Below are positions 6,862 through 13,299 of a stretch of 16,542 nt of DNA, one piece after another (the stretch's first letter is position 1; every line of letters starts with the position of its first letter). The stretch is from DATHBP01 sp035296085 (GTDB lineage Bacteria > Actinomycetota > Actinomycetes > Propionibacteriales > Nocardioidaceae). The translations under genes were made by a program, and so were the position numbers. The notes under the pieces are model-generated. The model ran no database searches. It had not been told where the DNA came from and worked only from the letters and a program-made list of their open reading frames with translations. Where the stretch lies: positions 1-16,542 of the forward strand of contig DATHBP010000257.1 of NCBI GenBank assembly GCA_035296085.1, in the 5' to 3' direction.

Positions 6862-7098
6862 ATGGACGAGGCCGATGACCTCACACGGATCGACTGCGAC
6901 ACGTGCGCCGTGCGTGGGCCGGCCGCCTGCGGTGACTGCGTGGTGACCTTCCTGCTCGGCGCTCCGCCGCAGGGTGTGGCGATCGACGCCGTGGAGAGGC
7001 GGGCGCTCGAGGCTCTCGCCGGGGTAGGACTGGTGCCCCCGTTGCGCATGGTCCAAGCCGTTGACGGGTCTGCTCCACCGGGGCGACGCACCGGCTGA
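6862..7098 (+). CDS. Small conserved double-CxxC protein of unknown function
   Basis: The 78-residue product has the N-terminal pattern C-x2-C-x7-C-x2-C (C12, C15, C23, C26), within DCDTCAVRGPAACGDCVVTFLLG. This geometry could hold one zinc ion or an iron-sulfur cluster, or act as redox dithiols. The rest is a short helical region and a Pro/Gly-rich tail; there is no signal peptide or membrane segment, so it is probably cytoplasmic. I recall similar small proteins next to NlpC/P60 genes in other Actinobacteria, but no function. The ATG at 6862 with GGGAGG 6 nt upstream is a strong start. It sits between the NYN gene and the riboswitch-controlled NlpC/P60 gene, whose own promoter and leader fill the next 281 bp. 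Confidence 0.78.
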   Translation: MDEADDLTRIDCDTCAVRGPAACGDCVVTFLLGAPPQGVAIDAVERRALEALAGVGLVPPLRMVQAVDGSAPPGRRTG

Positions 7099-7148
7099 GA
7101 GCCTCGTCTGTCGACCGATATTGGCCGTCCCCAGCCAGGGGGAGGCGA

Positions 7149-7178
7149 TTGTCCTCTGTCGGCGTGTCTGGCTACTGT
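7149..7178 (+). promoter_or_regulatory. Probable promoter of the NlpC/P60 gene
   Basis: TTGTCC (7149-7154) and TACTGT (7173-7178) are separated by 18 nt, a fair housekeeping-sigma promoter. Transcription would start near 7185, placing the whole riboswitch in a leader of about 195 nt. Confidence 0.48.
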
Positions 7179-7221
7179 GTCTCCCGGTGTCGCATCGCTG
7201 GTCGCCCGACCGGCGTCGACA

Positions 7222-7362
7222 CCACGCCTAATCCGTGCGGTGAAGGGTCATCCCTTCGCTGCCGGAGCCGGGGACCCAGCACAGTGGGGTGAGTCGACGC
7301 CACGCGCGTCGTAGGGCGACCTTCGGCCCGAACCCGTCAGCTAACCCGGCAGGCGTCGAGAA
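7222..7362 (+). promoter_or_regulatory. c-di-AMP riboswitch (ydaO/yuaA type)
   Basis: The leader carries the conserved blocks of the ydaO aptamer in order: CCTAATCCG (7227-7235), GGGGACCCA (7270-7278), GGGGTGAGTCG (7286-7296), GTAGGGCGACC (7311-7321), then CCCGAACCCGTCAGC (7327-7341), TAACCCGG and AGGCGTC. CACGCC (7223-7228) can pair with GGCGTC (7352-7357) to close most of a P1 helix. Internally, 7238-7261 forms a hairpin with a GAAGGG/CCCTTC core. This class binds cyclic di-AMP, usually lowers expression, and in Actinobacteria is common before cell-wall hydrolase genes (NlpC/P60, Rpf), as here. The aptamer ends only a few bases before the ribosome site at 7364, leaving no room for a separate terminator, so control of translation is the likelier mode. 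Boundaries are approximate. Confidence 0.92.
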
Positions 7363-7363
7363 A

Positions 7364-7370
7364 GAAGGGA
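7364..7370 (+). promoter_or_regulatory. Ribosome binding site of the NlpC/P60 gene
   Basis: GAAGGGA lies 9 nt before the GTG at 7380 and directly after the aptamer. It is exactly complementary to TCCCTTC at 7251-7257 inside the riboswitch. Confidence 0.72.
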
Positions 7371-7379
7371 ACGACGCTG

Positions 7380-8552
7380 GTGTCGTACGCAGTTTTTCGC
7401 GGGCGGGGCCGGGTAGCCGTTGCCTCCGCCGTCGCGGCCGCCACCGCCCTCGCCATGATGGTGGCACCCAGCTACGCCGACCACGGCGACCGCAGTACTC
7501 CGCACGAGCGGGCCCAGCAGGGGCAAGCGCACCCACCTCCCTCGATCGGCGCGCTGGCCCGACAGGTCGAGCGGCTGCACCACGAAGCCGAGCAGGCCTC
7601 CGAGCGCTACAACACCGTGCGCGCCCAACTGGAGCAAGCTCATCAGCGGCTCGCCCGAGTGCGCGCCGACGTCGCTGACCGGCAGGTCACCGTCGCCACC
7701 TTGCACGAAGGGTTGGCCGCCCAGGCAGTCGCCTCCTTCCAAGGCGCCAGCCTGAGCACGACGGTGCGGCTCGTCGCCGCCGACGACCCGGACGAGTTCC
7801 TCACCGGGTTGGTGACCATGGAGTCGGTCACCTCGGACCGGGCTGCGATGCTGGCCAGCTACCGCCAGCAGGTCCGAGAGCTCAGCGCTCGGCGGTCCCG
7901 AGTCCACGCGCAGGTCGCTGCGATCACCGCCGCCCAGCGGCAGGCGAGCGTTGAGCGGGTAGCCCTCAACCAGAAGGCGGCCCAAGCGGAGAAGCTGCTC
8001 TCCAGGTTGCGCGAAGAGCAGCGACAAGCCCGCCTCGAGCAGCGGCGCCAGGAGCGTCAGGACGCTCGCCAGCTCGCCCGCCAGGAGGCTCGTCGCGAGG
8101 CTGCCGCGCAGGCAAGCGCCGCCGCCAACGCCGCCGCACCCAGCCGCAGTGTCACCCGGGCTCCCGCGACGCCAGCGCCTGCGCCTGCGCCAGCACCGAG
8201 CTCAGGCCGCGGCGCCGCCGCTGTGTCCTTCGCGCTGGCCCAGCTCGGCGACGCCTACGTCTACGGCGCGACCGGTCCGGATGCCTGGGACTGTTCCGGG
8301 CTGACGATGGGGGCCTGGGCGGCGGCCGGGGTGTCCATCCCGCACTCGTCGAGCATGCAAACCGGCGTCGGCCCGTCGGTCTCGACCGCCGCGTTGCAAC
8401 CTGGTGACCTGGTGTTCTACTACTCGCCCATCAGCCACGTCGCCCTCTACATCGGCAATGGCCAAGTCGTCCATGCCGCCAACCCCAGCAAGCCTGTCGA
8501 GGTGGTGCCGCTGACGGCCATGCCGATCGCGATGGCCGTACGCCCCGGCTGA
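7380..8552 (+). CDS. Secreted NlpC/P60 (C40) peptidoglycan endopeptidase with coiled-coil N-terminus
   Basis: The 390-residue product has a Sec signal peptide (basic start, hydrophobic core 12-29, likely cleavage near SYA-D, 33/34). A long Gln/Arg/Ala coiled coil follows (about 55-250), then a Pro/Ala linker (about 260-275). The C-terminal NlpC/P60 domain (about 277-390) has catalytic C305 in WDCSGLT, H353 in ISHVALYIG and third-site H365 in VVHAA, preceded by QPGDLVFYY. It is the RipC/Rv2190c type of architecture: the enzyme cuts the gamma-D-Glu-diaminopimelate bond of peptidoglycan stems, and the coiled coil normally docks on FtsEX-like partners or self-inhibits. The GTG at 7380 has GAAGGGA 9 nt upstream. 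A c-di-AMP riboswitch in the leader couples hydrolase output to turgor or envelope signalling. Confidence 0.94.
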   Translation: MSYAVFRGRGRVAVASAVAAATALAMMVAPSYADHGDRSTPHERAQQGQAHPPPSIGALARQVERLHHEAEQASERYNTVRAQLEQAHQRLARVRADVADRQVTVATLHEGLAAQAVASFQGASLSTTVRLVAADDPDEFLTGLVTMESVTSDRAAMLASYRQQVRELSARRSRVHAQVAAITAAQRQASVERVALNQKAAQAEKLLSRLREEQRQARLEQRRQERQDARQLARQEARREAAAQASAAANAAAPSRSVTRAPATPAPAPAPAPSSGRGAAAVSFALAQLGDAYVYGATGPDAWDCSGLTMGAWAAAGVSIPHSSSMQTGVGPSVSTAALQPGDLVFYYSPISHVALYIGNGQVVHAANPSKPVEVVPLTAMPIAMAVRPG

Positions 8553-8590
8553 AACCCGTGGGACGACAGCCGCGCGCGAGCGTCGCTGCA

Positions 8591-8596
8591 TAGGAT
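8591..8596 (+). promoter_or_regulatory. Probable -10 element of the M48 gene (leaderless)
   Basis: TAGGAT ends exactly 6 nt before the GTG at 8603, so the predicted first base of the RNA is the start codon. No ribosome site is present. Confidence 0.52.
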
Positions 8597-8602
8597 CGAG
8601 GC

Positions 8603-9931
8603 GTGGCCGATGCGCACGCCCGGCAGCCGGCGGCGCACGACACCGGGCGGCAGGCCCGCCGCTGGATGTGGGCGACGTTGGCTGCCACCGTGCTCGCACT
8701 CCTGCTGGTGGTGGCGCTAGCCACTCCTTGGTCGCCCTGGCCGGGGGCCGCGACTCTGCGACCTGACCCGGCTCGCGACTTCACCGAGCGGCAGATCGCC
8801 GCGGCCAACCGGTTTCACGCTGCAGTCCGGCCGCCCTTCTACACCGGCCTGGTCGTCAGCGTGGCGGTATCGATCGCGTTGGGCATCACTCCGCTCGGGG
8901 CGCGGCTGGTCCGCACCGTCGGAAGGCGGCTGCGCGGCCTCGTGGCCCAGGTCACGGCCGGCACGGTCGCGGTCAGTGCGCTCGCCCTGCTCGCTGCGGT
9001 GCCGTTCGCCGCCTGGGCGCACGTGGTGCTAGTGCGCTACGGCCTGTCGACACAGTCGTGGGGCGCCTGGCTCATCGATGTCGCCAAGGGGTGGGCGGTT
9101 GCCACTGCGCTCAGCGCAGGCGCCCTGGTCGCGCTGGTGGGGCTGGCGCGCCGGTTGCCCCGGTGGTGGTTCGGCCCCGCCGCGCTCGTCGCCGGCGCTT
9201 TGGTCGGGCTGGGCTCGTTCCTGCATCCGGTGGTCATCGAACCGGTCTTCAACAGCTTCTCGGCGATGAAGGCCGGGCCGTTGCGCACCTCACTTCTCGA
9301 CCTTGCCGAGCGCGACGGGATCGCGGTCGAGGACGTTCTCGTCGCGGACGCGTCGCGGCGGACGACCACGTTGAACGCGTACGTGTCAGGCTTCGGTGCC
9401 ACCCGCCGCATAGTGGTCTATGACACCTTGCTGGCGCAGGCGACAGCGGCGGAAGTCCGCTTGATCGTGGCGCACGAGCTGGGGCACGTCAGGGCAAGCG
9501 ACGTCGCGCGCGGCACCGCGACAGGTGCGCTCGGCGCGGCTGCGGGCGTCACAGCGCTCGCGTTGGCGCTGACCTCTCCGGCGGTGTTGCGGCGCGTGGG
9601 TGTGCGGTCGGCGGGCGACCCGGCGGTGGTGGCGGTGGTGCTTGCGCTGTACAGCCTGGGGTCCCTGCTGTCGTTGCCCGTGCAGAACCTGGTGAGTCGC
9701 CAGGTCGAGGCGCGTGCCGACCTTCATGCCCTCGACCTCACCGGCGACCCGGAGACTTTCACGGCGCTCCAGCGAACGTTGGCGATCGCCAACCGCACCG
9801 ACCTGGACCCTCCTGCACTGCACTACTGGTGGTTCGCGAGCCACCCCTCACCACCCGCCAGAATCGCCATCGCTCGCCGCTGGGCGGCGCAGGTCCACAG
9901 CGCCACCGGCGAGGCGCTCCGCGCGCCATAG
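8603..9931 (+). CDS. M48-family membrane zinc metalloprotease (Ste24/CAAX-protease-like)
   Basis: The 442-residue product has several membrane segments (about 23-42, 79-96, 115-139, 164-182, 190-210, and two after the active site). The catalytic HELGH is at 291-295, and E369 in the EARAD block (369-373) is the expected third zinc ligand. The segment HPVVIEPVFNSFSAMKAGPLR (208-228) and AYVSGFGATRRIVVYDTLL (259-277) are the Ste24-type conserved strands. Bacteria lack CAAX prenylation, so the likely job is membrane-protein quality control or processing. The GTG at 8603 fits a leaderless transcript from TAGGAT. The TAG stop is part of the -10 element of the mannosyltransferase gene, which begins 10 nt later, so the two are tightly packed but may be separately transcribed. 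Confidence 0.92.
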   Translation: MADAHARQPAAHDTGRQARRWMWATLAATVLALLLVVALATPWSPWPGAATLRPDPARDFTERQIAAANRFHAAVRPPFYTGLVVSVAVSIALGITPLGARLVRTVGRRLRGLVAQVTAGTVAVSALALLAAVPFAAWAHVVLVRYGLSTQSWGAWLIDVAKGWAVATALSAGALVALVGLARRLPRWWFGPAALVAGALVGLGSFLHPVVIEPVFNSFSAMKAGPLRTSLLDLAERDGIAVEDVLVADASRRTTTLNAYVSGFGATRRIVVYDTLLAQATAAEVRLIVAHELGHVRASDVARGTATGALGAAAGVTALALALTSPAVLRRVGVRSAGDPAVVAVVLALYSLGSLLSLPVQNLVSRQVEARADLHALDLTGDPETFTALQRTLAIANRTDLDPPALHYWWFASHPSPPARIAIARRWAAQVHSATGEALRAP

Positions 9932-9934
9932 GGT
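9929..9934 (+). promoter_or_regulatory. Probable -10 element of the mannosyltransferase gene, overlapping the M48 stop
   Basis: TAGGGT ends 7 nt before the GTG at 9942 and uses the TAG stop codon of the M48 gene as its first three bases. It predicts a leaderless mRNA and supports 9942 over the in-frame GTG at 9933, which lies inside the element. Confidence 0.48.
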
Positions 9935-9941
9935 GCTGCTC

Positions 9942-11087
9942 GTGCCCCGGACGCTGGTGGTCACCAATGACTTTCCACCTCGCCGTGGCGGCATCGAGAC
10001 GTTCGTGTCGGCGCTGACCGAGCAGCTGCCTGCCGAGGGCGTCGTCGTCTACACGGCCCGGATGCCCGGCCACCGCGACGTGGACGCCGCGCTGCCGTTC
10101 CCGGTGCTCCGCGACCCGTCTCCGACGCTGCTGCCGCTGCTGTCGGTTGGACGAAGAGCGGCCTGGGCCATGCGGACGTACGGCTGCGACCGGGTGCTGT
10201 TCGGGGCGGCCGCCCCCCTCGGGCTGCTGGCCCCGACGTTGCGTGCCGCCGGGGCCCAGCGCATCGTCGCCCTCACCCATGGGCACGAGACGTGGTGGGC
10301 CAGTACTCCGGGCGCCCGCACTGCGCTCCGTCGCATCGCGACCGGCTGCGACACGTTGACCTATGTGAGCCGGTGGTGCCGAGACCGCATCGCGCCGGCG
10401 CTGCCGGCCGCCGCAGCGGCGCGGATGCGACCGCTCTCGCCAGGTGTGGATCCCGCCGTCTTCCGCCCGGGGTGCGGCGGCGCACGGGTGCGGAAAAGCC
10501 TCGCCATCGAGGCTGGGCGGCCGGTCGTGGTCTGTGCCGCCCGGATGGTGGCGCGTAAAGGGCAGGACACCCTCGTGCAAGGCTGGCGGGACGTACTCGC
10601 CGTCGTTCCGGACGCCGTGTTGCTGCTGGTGGGCGACGGGCCGCACCGTCAGCGGGTCGAACGGCTGGTCGCCGCAGCGGGGGTCACCGACTCGGTCGTC
10701 TTCACGGGCAGCGTGGCGTGGTCCGACATGGCCGCTCACCTCGACGCCGGCGACGTCTTCGCGATGCCGTGCCGCACCCGCCGGTACGGTCTGGAGCCCG
10801 AAGCGTTCGGCATCGTCTTCCTCGAGGCGGCGGCGTGCGGGCTTCCAGTCGTCGTCGGCCGCTCTGGCGGTGCGCCGGAGACCGTCCGCGACGGCGGGAC
10901 CGGCTACGTCGTAGACCCGCTCGACCCCTCGGCGGTCAGCGCGGCGGTGGTGAGCCTGCTCACGGACCGGGCACGAGCGCGCGCCATGGGGGCAGCCGGG
11001 CGCGAGTGGGTGGAGTCGTCGTGGACGTGGTCCCGGGCGGGGAACGATCTCCACATGCTCCTCACCGGTGCGGCCCCACCGACCTGA
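9942..11087 (+). CDS. pimB: GT4 glycosyltransferase, PimB-type GDP-mannose-dependent mannosyltransferase
   Basis: The 381-residue product has the GT-B fold of family GT4. The N-terminus MPRTLVVTNDFPPRRGGIET closely matches the PimB' start known from mycobacteria and corynebacteria. Other motifs are LTHGHETWWA (111-120), the donor-site ARMVARKGQ with R201 and K206, VGDGP (230-234), and the EX7E motif at E287-E295 in EAFGIVFLEAAACGLPV. PimB' adds the second mannose to phosphatidyl-myo-inositol monomannoside on the cytoplasmic face of the membrane. Position agrees with Rv2188c next to envelope genes. The start at 9942 is chosen from homology and the TAGGGT element 7 nt upstream. Its mannosyl acceptor is inferred from family and synteny; a different GDP- or nucleotide-sugar specificity cannot be excluded. 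Confidence 0.85.
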   Translation: MPRTLVVTNDFPPRRGGIETFVSALTEQLPAEGVVVYTARMPGHRDVDAALPFPVLRDPSPTLLPLLSVGRRAAWAMRTYGCDRVLFGAAAPLGLLAPTLRAAGAQRIVALTHGHETWWASTPGARTALRRIATGCDTLTYVSRWCRDRIAPALPAAAAARMRPLSPGVDPAVFRPGCGGARVRKSLAIEAGRPVVVCAARMVARKGQDTLVQGWRDVLAVVPDAVLLLVGDGPHRQRVERLVAAAGVTDSVVFTGSVAWSDMAAHLDAGDVFAMPCRTRRYGLEPEAFGIVFLEAAACGLPVVVGRSGGAPETVRDGGTGYVVDPLDPSAVSAAVVSLLTDRARARAMGAAGREWVESSWTWSRAGNDLHMLLTGAAPPT

Positions 11088-11165
11088 GCACCCCGAGCAG
11101 GCACCGGAGGCGCCGCGTCAGTGAGCCGACGGATCGGGTTGGCGTGCGGGCGCCGGCGCAACAGG

Positions 11166-11171
11166 TAGGGT
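11166..11171 (+). promoter_or_regulatory. Possible -10 element for the SRPBCC-glucokinase-EEP operon
   Basis: TAGGGT fits TANNNT. Transcription would begin near 11178, giving a leader of about 36 nt that contains GGAGG (11195-11199). The best upstream TTGGCG (11139-11144) is 21 nt away, too far for a normal -35. Confidence 0.35.
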
Positions 11172-11213
11172 CCGCTGCGTCCTAGCCCCCTCGCGGAGGT
11201 GACCAGACCGCGC

Positions 11214-11651
11214 ATGCCCGACGCGACCAGCTCGACCATCTCGATCACCGCCGCCGCGCCGGCCGTGCTGGCGGTGATTGCCGACTTCGCGGCCTACCCC
11301 CAGTGGGCGACCGGGGTCCAGGAGGCCCGGGTGCTCAGCACGACTGTCGACGGCCGGGCCGAGCAGGTGCACTTCGTTCTCGATGCAGCGCCGATCAAGG
11401 ACGAGTACACGCTGGAGTACGTCTGGGACGGCGACCGCGCTGTTCACTGGCACCTAGTAGAGGGCAAGGTCCTCACTGCGCTGGAGGGCACCTACGAGCT
11501 GCGCGAGCGCAACGGGCAGACCGAAGTCACCTACCGGCTCGAGGTCGACGTCGGCATGCCGTTGATCGGGATGCTCAAGCGCAAGGCGGAGAAGGTCATC
11601 ATCGACGCCGCGCTGCGTGGTCTCAAGGCGCGCGTCGAGTCGTCGCGCTGA
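11214..11651 (+). CDS. SRPBCC (START/Bet v 1-like) family protein
   Basis: The 145-residue product is a single SRPBCC fold, a cup-shaped domain that holds hydrophobic ligands. The pattern ADFAAYPQW (23-31), the alternating strands around VHFVLDAAPIKDEY (52-65), the LEGTYELRERNGQTEVTYRLEV hairpins, and the long C-terminal helix MLKRKAEKVIIDAALRGLKARVE all fit. It closely recalls M. tuberculosis Rv2185c, including the GMLKRKAE segment. Ligand and role are unknown; coenzyme Q-binding (Coq10) or cyclase relatives are possible but unproven. The ATG at 11214 is preferred because it has GGAGG 14 nt upstream; the GTG at 11199 overlaps that site. The glucokinase gene follows after 14 nt with a strong ribosome site, so they are probably co-transcribed. 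Confidence 0.88.
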   Translation: MPDATSSTISITAAAPAVLAVIADFAAYPQWATGVQEARVLSTTVDGRAEQVHFVLDAAPIKDEYTLEYVWDGDRAVHWHLVEGKVLTALEGTYELRERNGQTEVTYRLEVDVGMPLIGMLKRKAEKVIIDAALRGLKARVESSR

Positions 11652-11665
11652 ACGAAGGAGGCGGC

Positions 11666-12610
11666 ATGGGACTGACGATTGGTGTCGATGTCGGCGGCAC
11701 GAAGATCGCCGCCGGAGTCGTCGACGACAGCGGAGCCGTGCTCGAGTCGGAGCGGATCGCGACCCCCGCCTCGGACACCGAGGCCGTCGCGGCCGCCATC
11801 GGCGAGCTCATCGGAGCCCTCGCCGGGCGCCACCGGGTCGAAGCGGTTGGCGTCGGAGCAGCCGGTTGGGTCGACGCCGCTCGCACCACGGTGCTGTTCG
11901 CGCCCAACCTCGCCTGGCGCGACGTCCCGCTTCGCGACGCCGTCCAGGAAGCCTGCGGCCTCCCGGTGGTCGTGGAGAACGACGCGAACGCGGCCGCGTG
12001 GGGGGAGTACCGGTTCGGTGCCGGCGCCGGGGTGGAAGACCTGCTGTGCATCACGGTGGGGACGGGCATCGGCGGTGGAATCGTCGCCGGCGGGGAGCTC
12101 TACCGCGGCGGCTTCGGCATCGGAGCCGAGGTGGGGCATCTTCGCGTCATTCCGGAGGGCCGACGGTGCAGCTGCGGCAACAAGGGCTGTTGGGAGCAGT
12201 ACGCCAGTGGGCGCGCCATGGTGACCGAGGCACGTCAGGTGGTGGAGTCGGGATCCCTGCTCGGCGCCCGGCTCGCGGAGCTCGCTGGCGGTGACCCGGC
12301 GGCGTTGACCGGGCCGATGGTGACAGCAGCCGCCGCAGAAGGCGACGAGCTCTCCTGCGACCTGCTCGACGAGGTAGGTCAGTGGCTGGGCGAAGGGCTG
12401 GCGTCCCTGGTAGCGGTGCTCGACCCCGGGCTCGTCGTCATGGGCGGTGGGGTCTCCGAAGCTGGCGAGCTGCTGGCAGCACCCGCACGCCGCGCGCTGA
12501 CTCGGCACCTGACCGGCCGTCGCTTCCGTCCGGTGGTGGAGCTCCGGCTCGCCTCGTTGGGCAACTCCGCCGGCATGGTCGGAGCAGCCGACCTCGCGCG
12601 CAGGCGTTGA
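11666..12610 (+). CDS. glk: ROK-family glucokinase
   Basis: The 314-residue product phosphorylates glucose with ATP (or polyphosphate) in the cytoplasm. It has the phosphate loop DVGGTK (8-13), ENDANAAAWGE (104-114) with catalytic D106, and VGTGIGGGIV (131-140). The ROK signature follows: GAEVGHLRVIPEGRRCSCGNKGCWEQYASG region (153-182), where E155, H158 and E177 contact sugar and H158 with C168, C170 and C175 binds zinc. All key residues are present. Length and sequence match the Streptomyces GlkA type that also takes part in carbon catabolite control. AAGGAGG lies 4 nt before the ATG at 11666. The gene sits 14 nt after the SRPBCC gene and 3 nt before the EEP gene, so it is the middle of a three-gene operon. 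Confidence 0.93.
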   Translation: MGLTIGVDVGGTKIAAGVVDDSGAVLESERIATPASDTEAVAAAIGELIGALAGRHRVEAVGVGAAGWVDAARTTVLFAPNLAWRDVPLRDAVQEACGLPVVVENDANAAAWGEYRFGAGAGVEDLLCITVGTGIGGGIVAGGELYRGGFGIGAEVGHLRVIPEGRRCSCGNKGCWEQYASGRAMVTEARQVVESGSLLGARLAELAGGDPAALTGPMVTAAAAEGDELSCDLLDEVGQWLGEGLASLVAVLDPGLVVMGGGVSEAGELLAAPARRALTRHLTGRRFRPVVELRLASLGNSAGMVGAADLARRR

Positions 12611-12613
12611 CCG

Positions 12614-13288
12614 GTGGCGACCGTCACGGTGATGAGCTACAACATCCTGGGAGGTCGAGAGCCGACAGCGCTGGCGCAGGTCGTGCGCCACGTGCGGCCC
12701 GACGTGGTGCTCGCGAACGAGGCACCGAAGACACCGCTGCTGTGGCGAGCGCGCTGCGAGCGGTTGGCCGCGGACTGGGAGCTGCGCTACGTCGCCGGCG
12801 GCCGTCCGGCGGGCAGCAACATGCTGGCGGTGTCACCGCGAGTTCGCGTCGCTCGAACCCAGGCCTGGCGCATCGCTCAGCCGTTGTTCAAGCCCAGGCG
12901 GGGCATCGTGACTGCGCAGTTCGAGGTCGACTCAGCGCCGTTCGGATTCGTGGGATGTCATCTCAGCCTGCTGCCCGACTCCCGGCCCGCCGAGGTCGAG
13001 ATGGTGATCGAGGCTGCCGACTCGCTGGCCGGACCCGTCGTGGTTGCGGGTGACCTGAACGAGAGGCCACGTGCTAGGAGCTGGGCACGCCTGCGGGCAG
13101 CCGGCTTCACGGACGCGGCCAAGGCCGCTGACCTCACCTTTCCGGCCAGCTCGCCCACGACTCGGATCGATGCGCTGCTCGTGCGTGGGGCGGCCGACAT
13201 CCGAGCGCACGAGGTGCCGGACCTGGACGCCACGCTGCTCGCCACCGCGAGCGACCATCTCCCGGTGACCGCCGTACTCGTGCTGTAA
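12614..13288 (+). CDS. Endonuclease/exonuclease/phosphatase (EEP) fold protein
   Basis: The 224-residue product has every active-site landmark of the EEP superfamily: N10 in MSYNILGG, E36 in ANEAP, H116 in GCHLSLLP, D147 and N149 in GDLNERP, D186 in TRIDALLV, and D214-H215 in ASDHLPVTA. It is short and has no signal peptide or membrane anchor, so it should be a cytoplasmic metal-dependent phosphodiesterase or phosphatase. The family includes DNA repair nucleases, deadenylases, sphingomyelinases and inositol phosphatases, and the substrate cannot be read from sequence. The GTG start lies 3 nt after the glucokinase stop, so translation is probably coupled. A sugar-phosphate or inositol-related role is one possibility given the neighbours. 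The gene ends 11 bp from the convergent TIGR00300 gene. Confidence 0.9.
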   Translation: MATVTVMSYNILGGREPTALAQVVRHVRPDVVLANEAPKTPLLWRARCERLAADWELRYVAGGRPAGSNMLAVSPRVRVARTQAWRIAQPLFKPRRGIVTAQFEVDSAPFGFVGCHLSLLPDSRPAEVEMVIEAADSLAGPVVVAGDLNERPRARSWARLRAAGFTDAAKAADLTFPASSPTTRIDALLVRGAADIRAHEVPDLDATLLATASDHLPVTAVLVL

Positions 13289-13299
13289 GCCGTGAGGGC

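Noticed and set aside
7128..7143. TCCCC/GGGGA inverted repeat as a terminator of the CxxC gene
   Set aside because: Only a 5-bp stem with a 6-nt loop and no T-tract; it also sits just before the probable NlpC/P60 promoter.
8171..8197. GCGCCT-type microrepeat as a functional repeat
   Set aside because: It encodes the Pro/Ala linker of the NlpC/P60 protein and is explained by that.
13289..13299. Bidirectional terminator between the convergent EEP and TIGR00300 genes
   Set aside because: The gap is 11 bp with at most a 4-bp stem and no T-tract.
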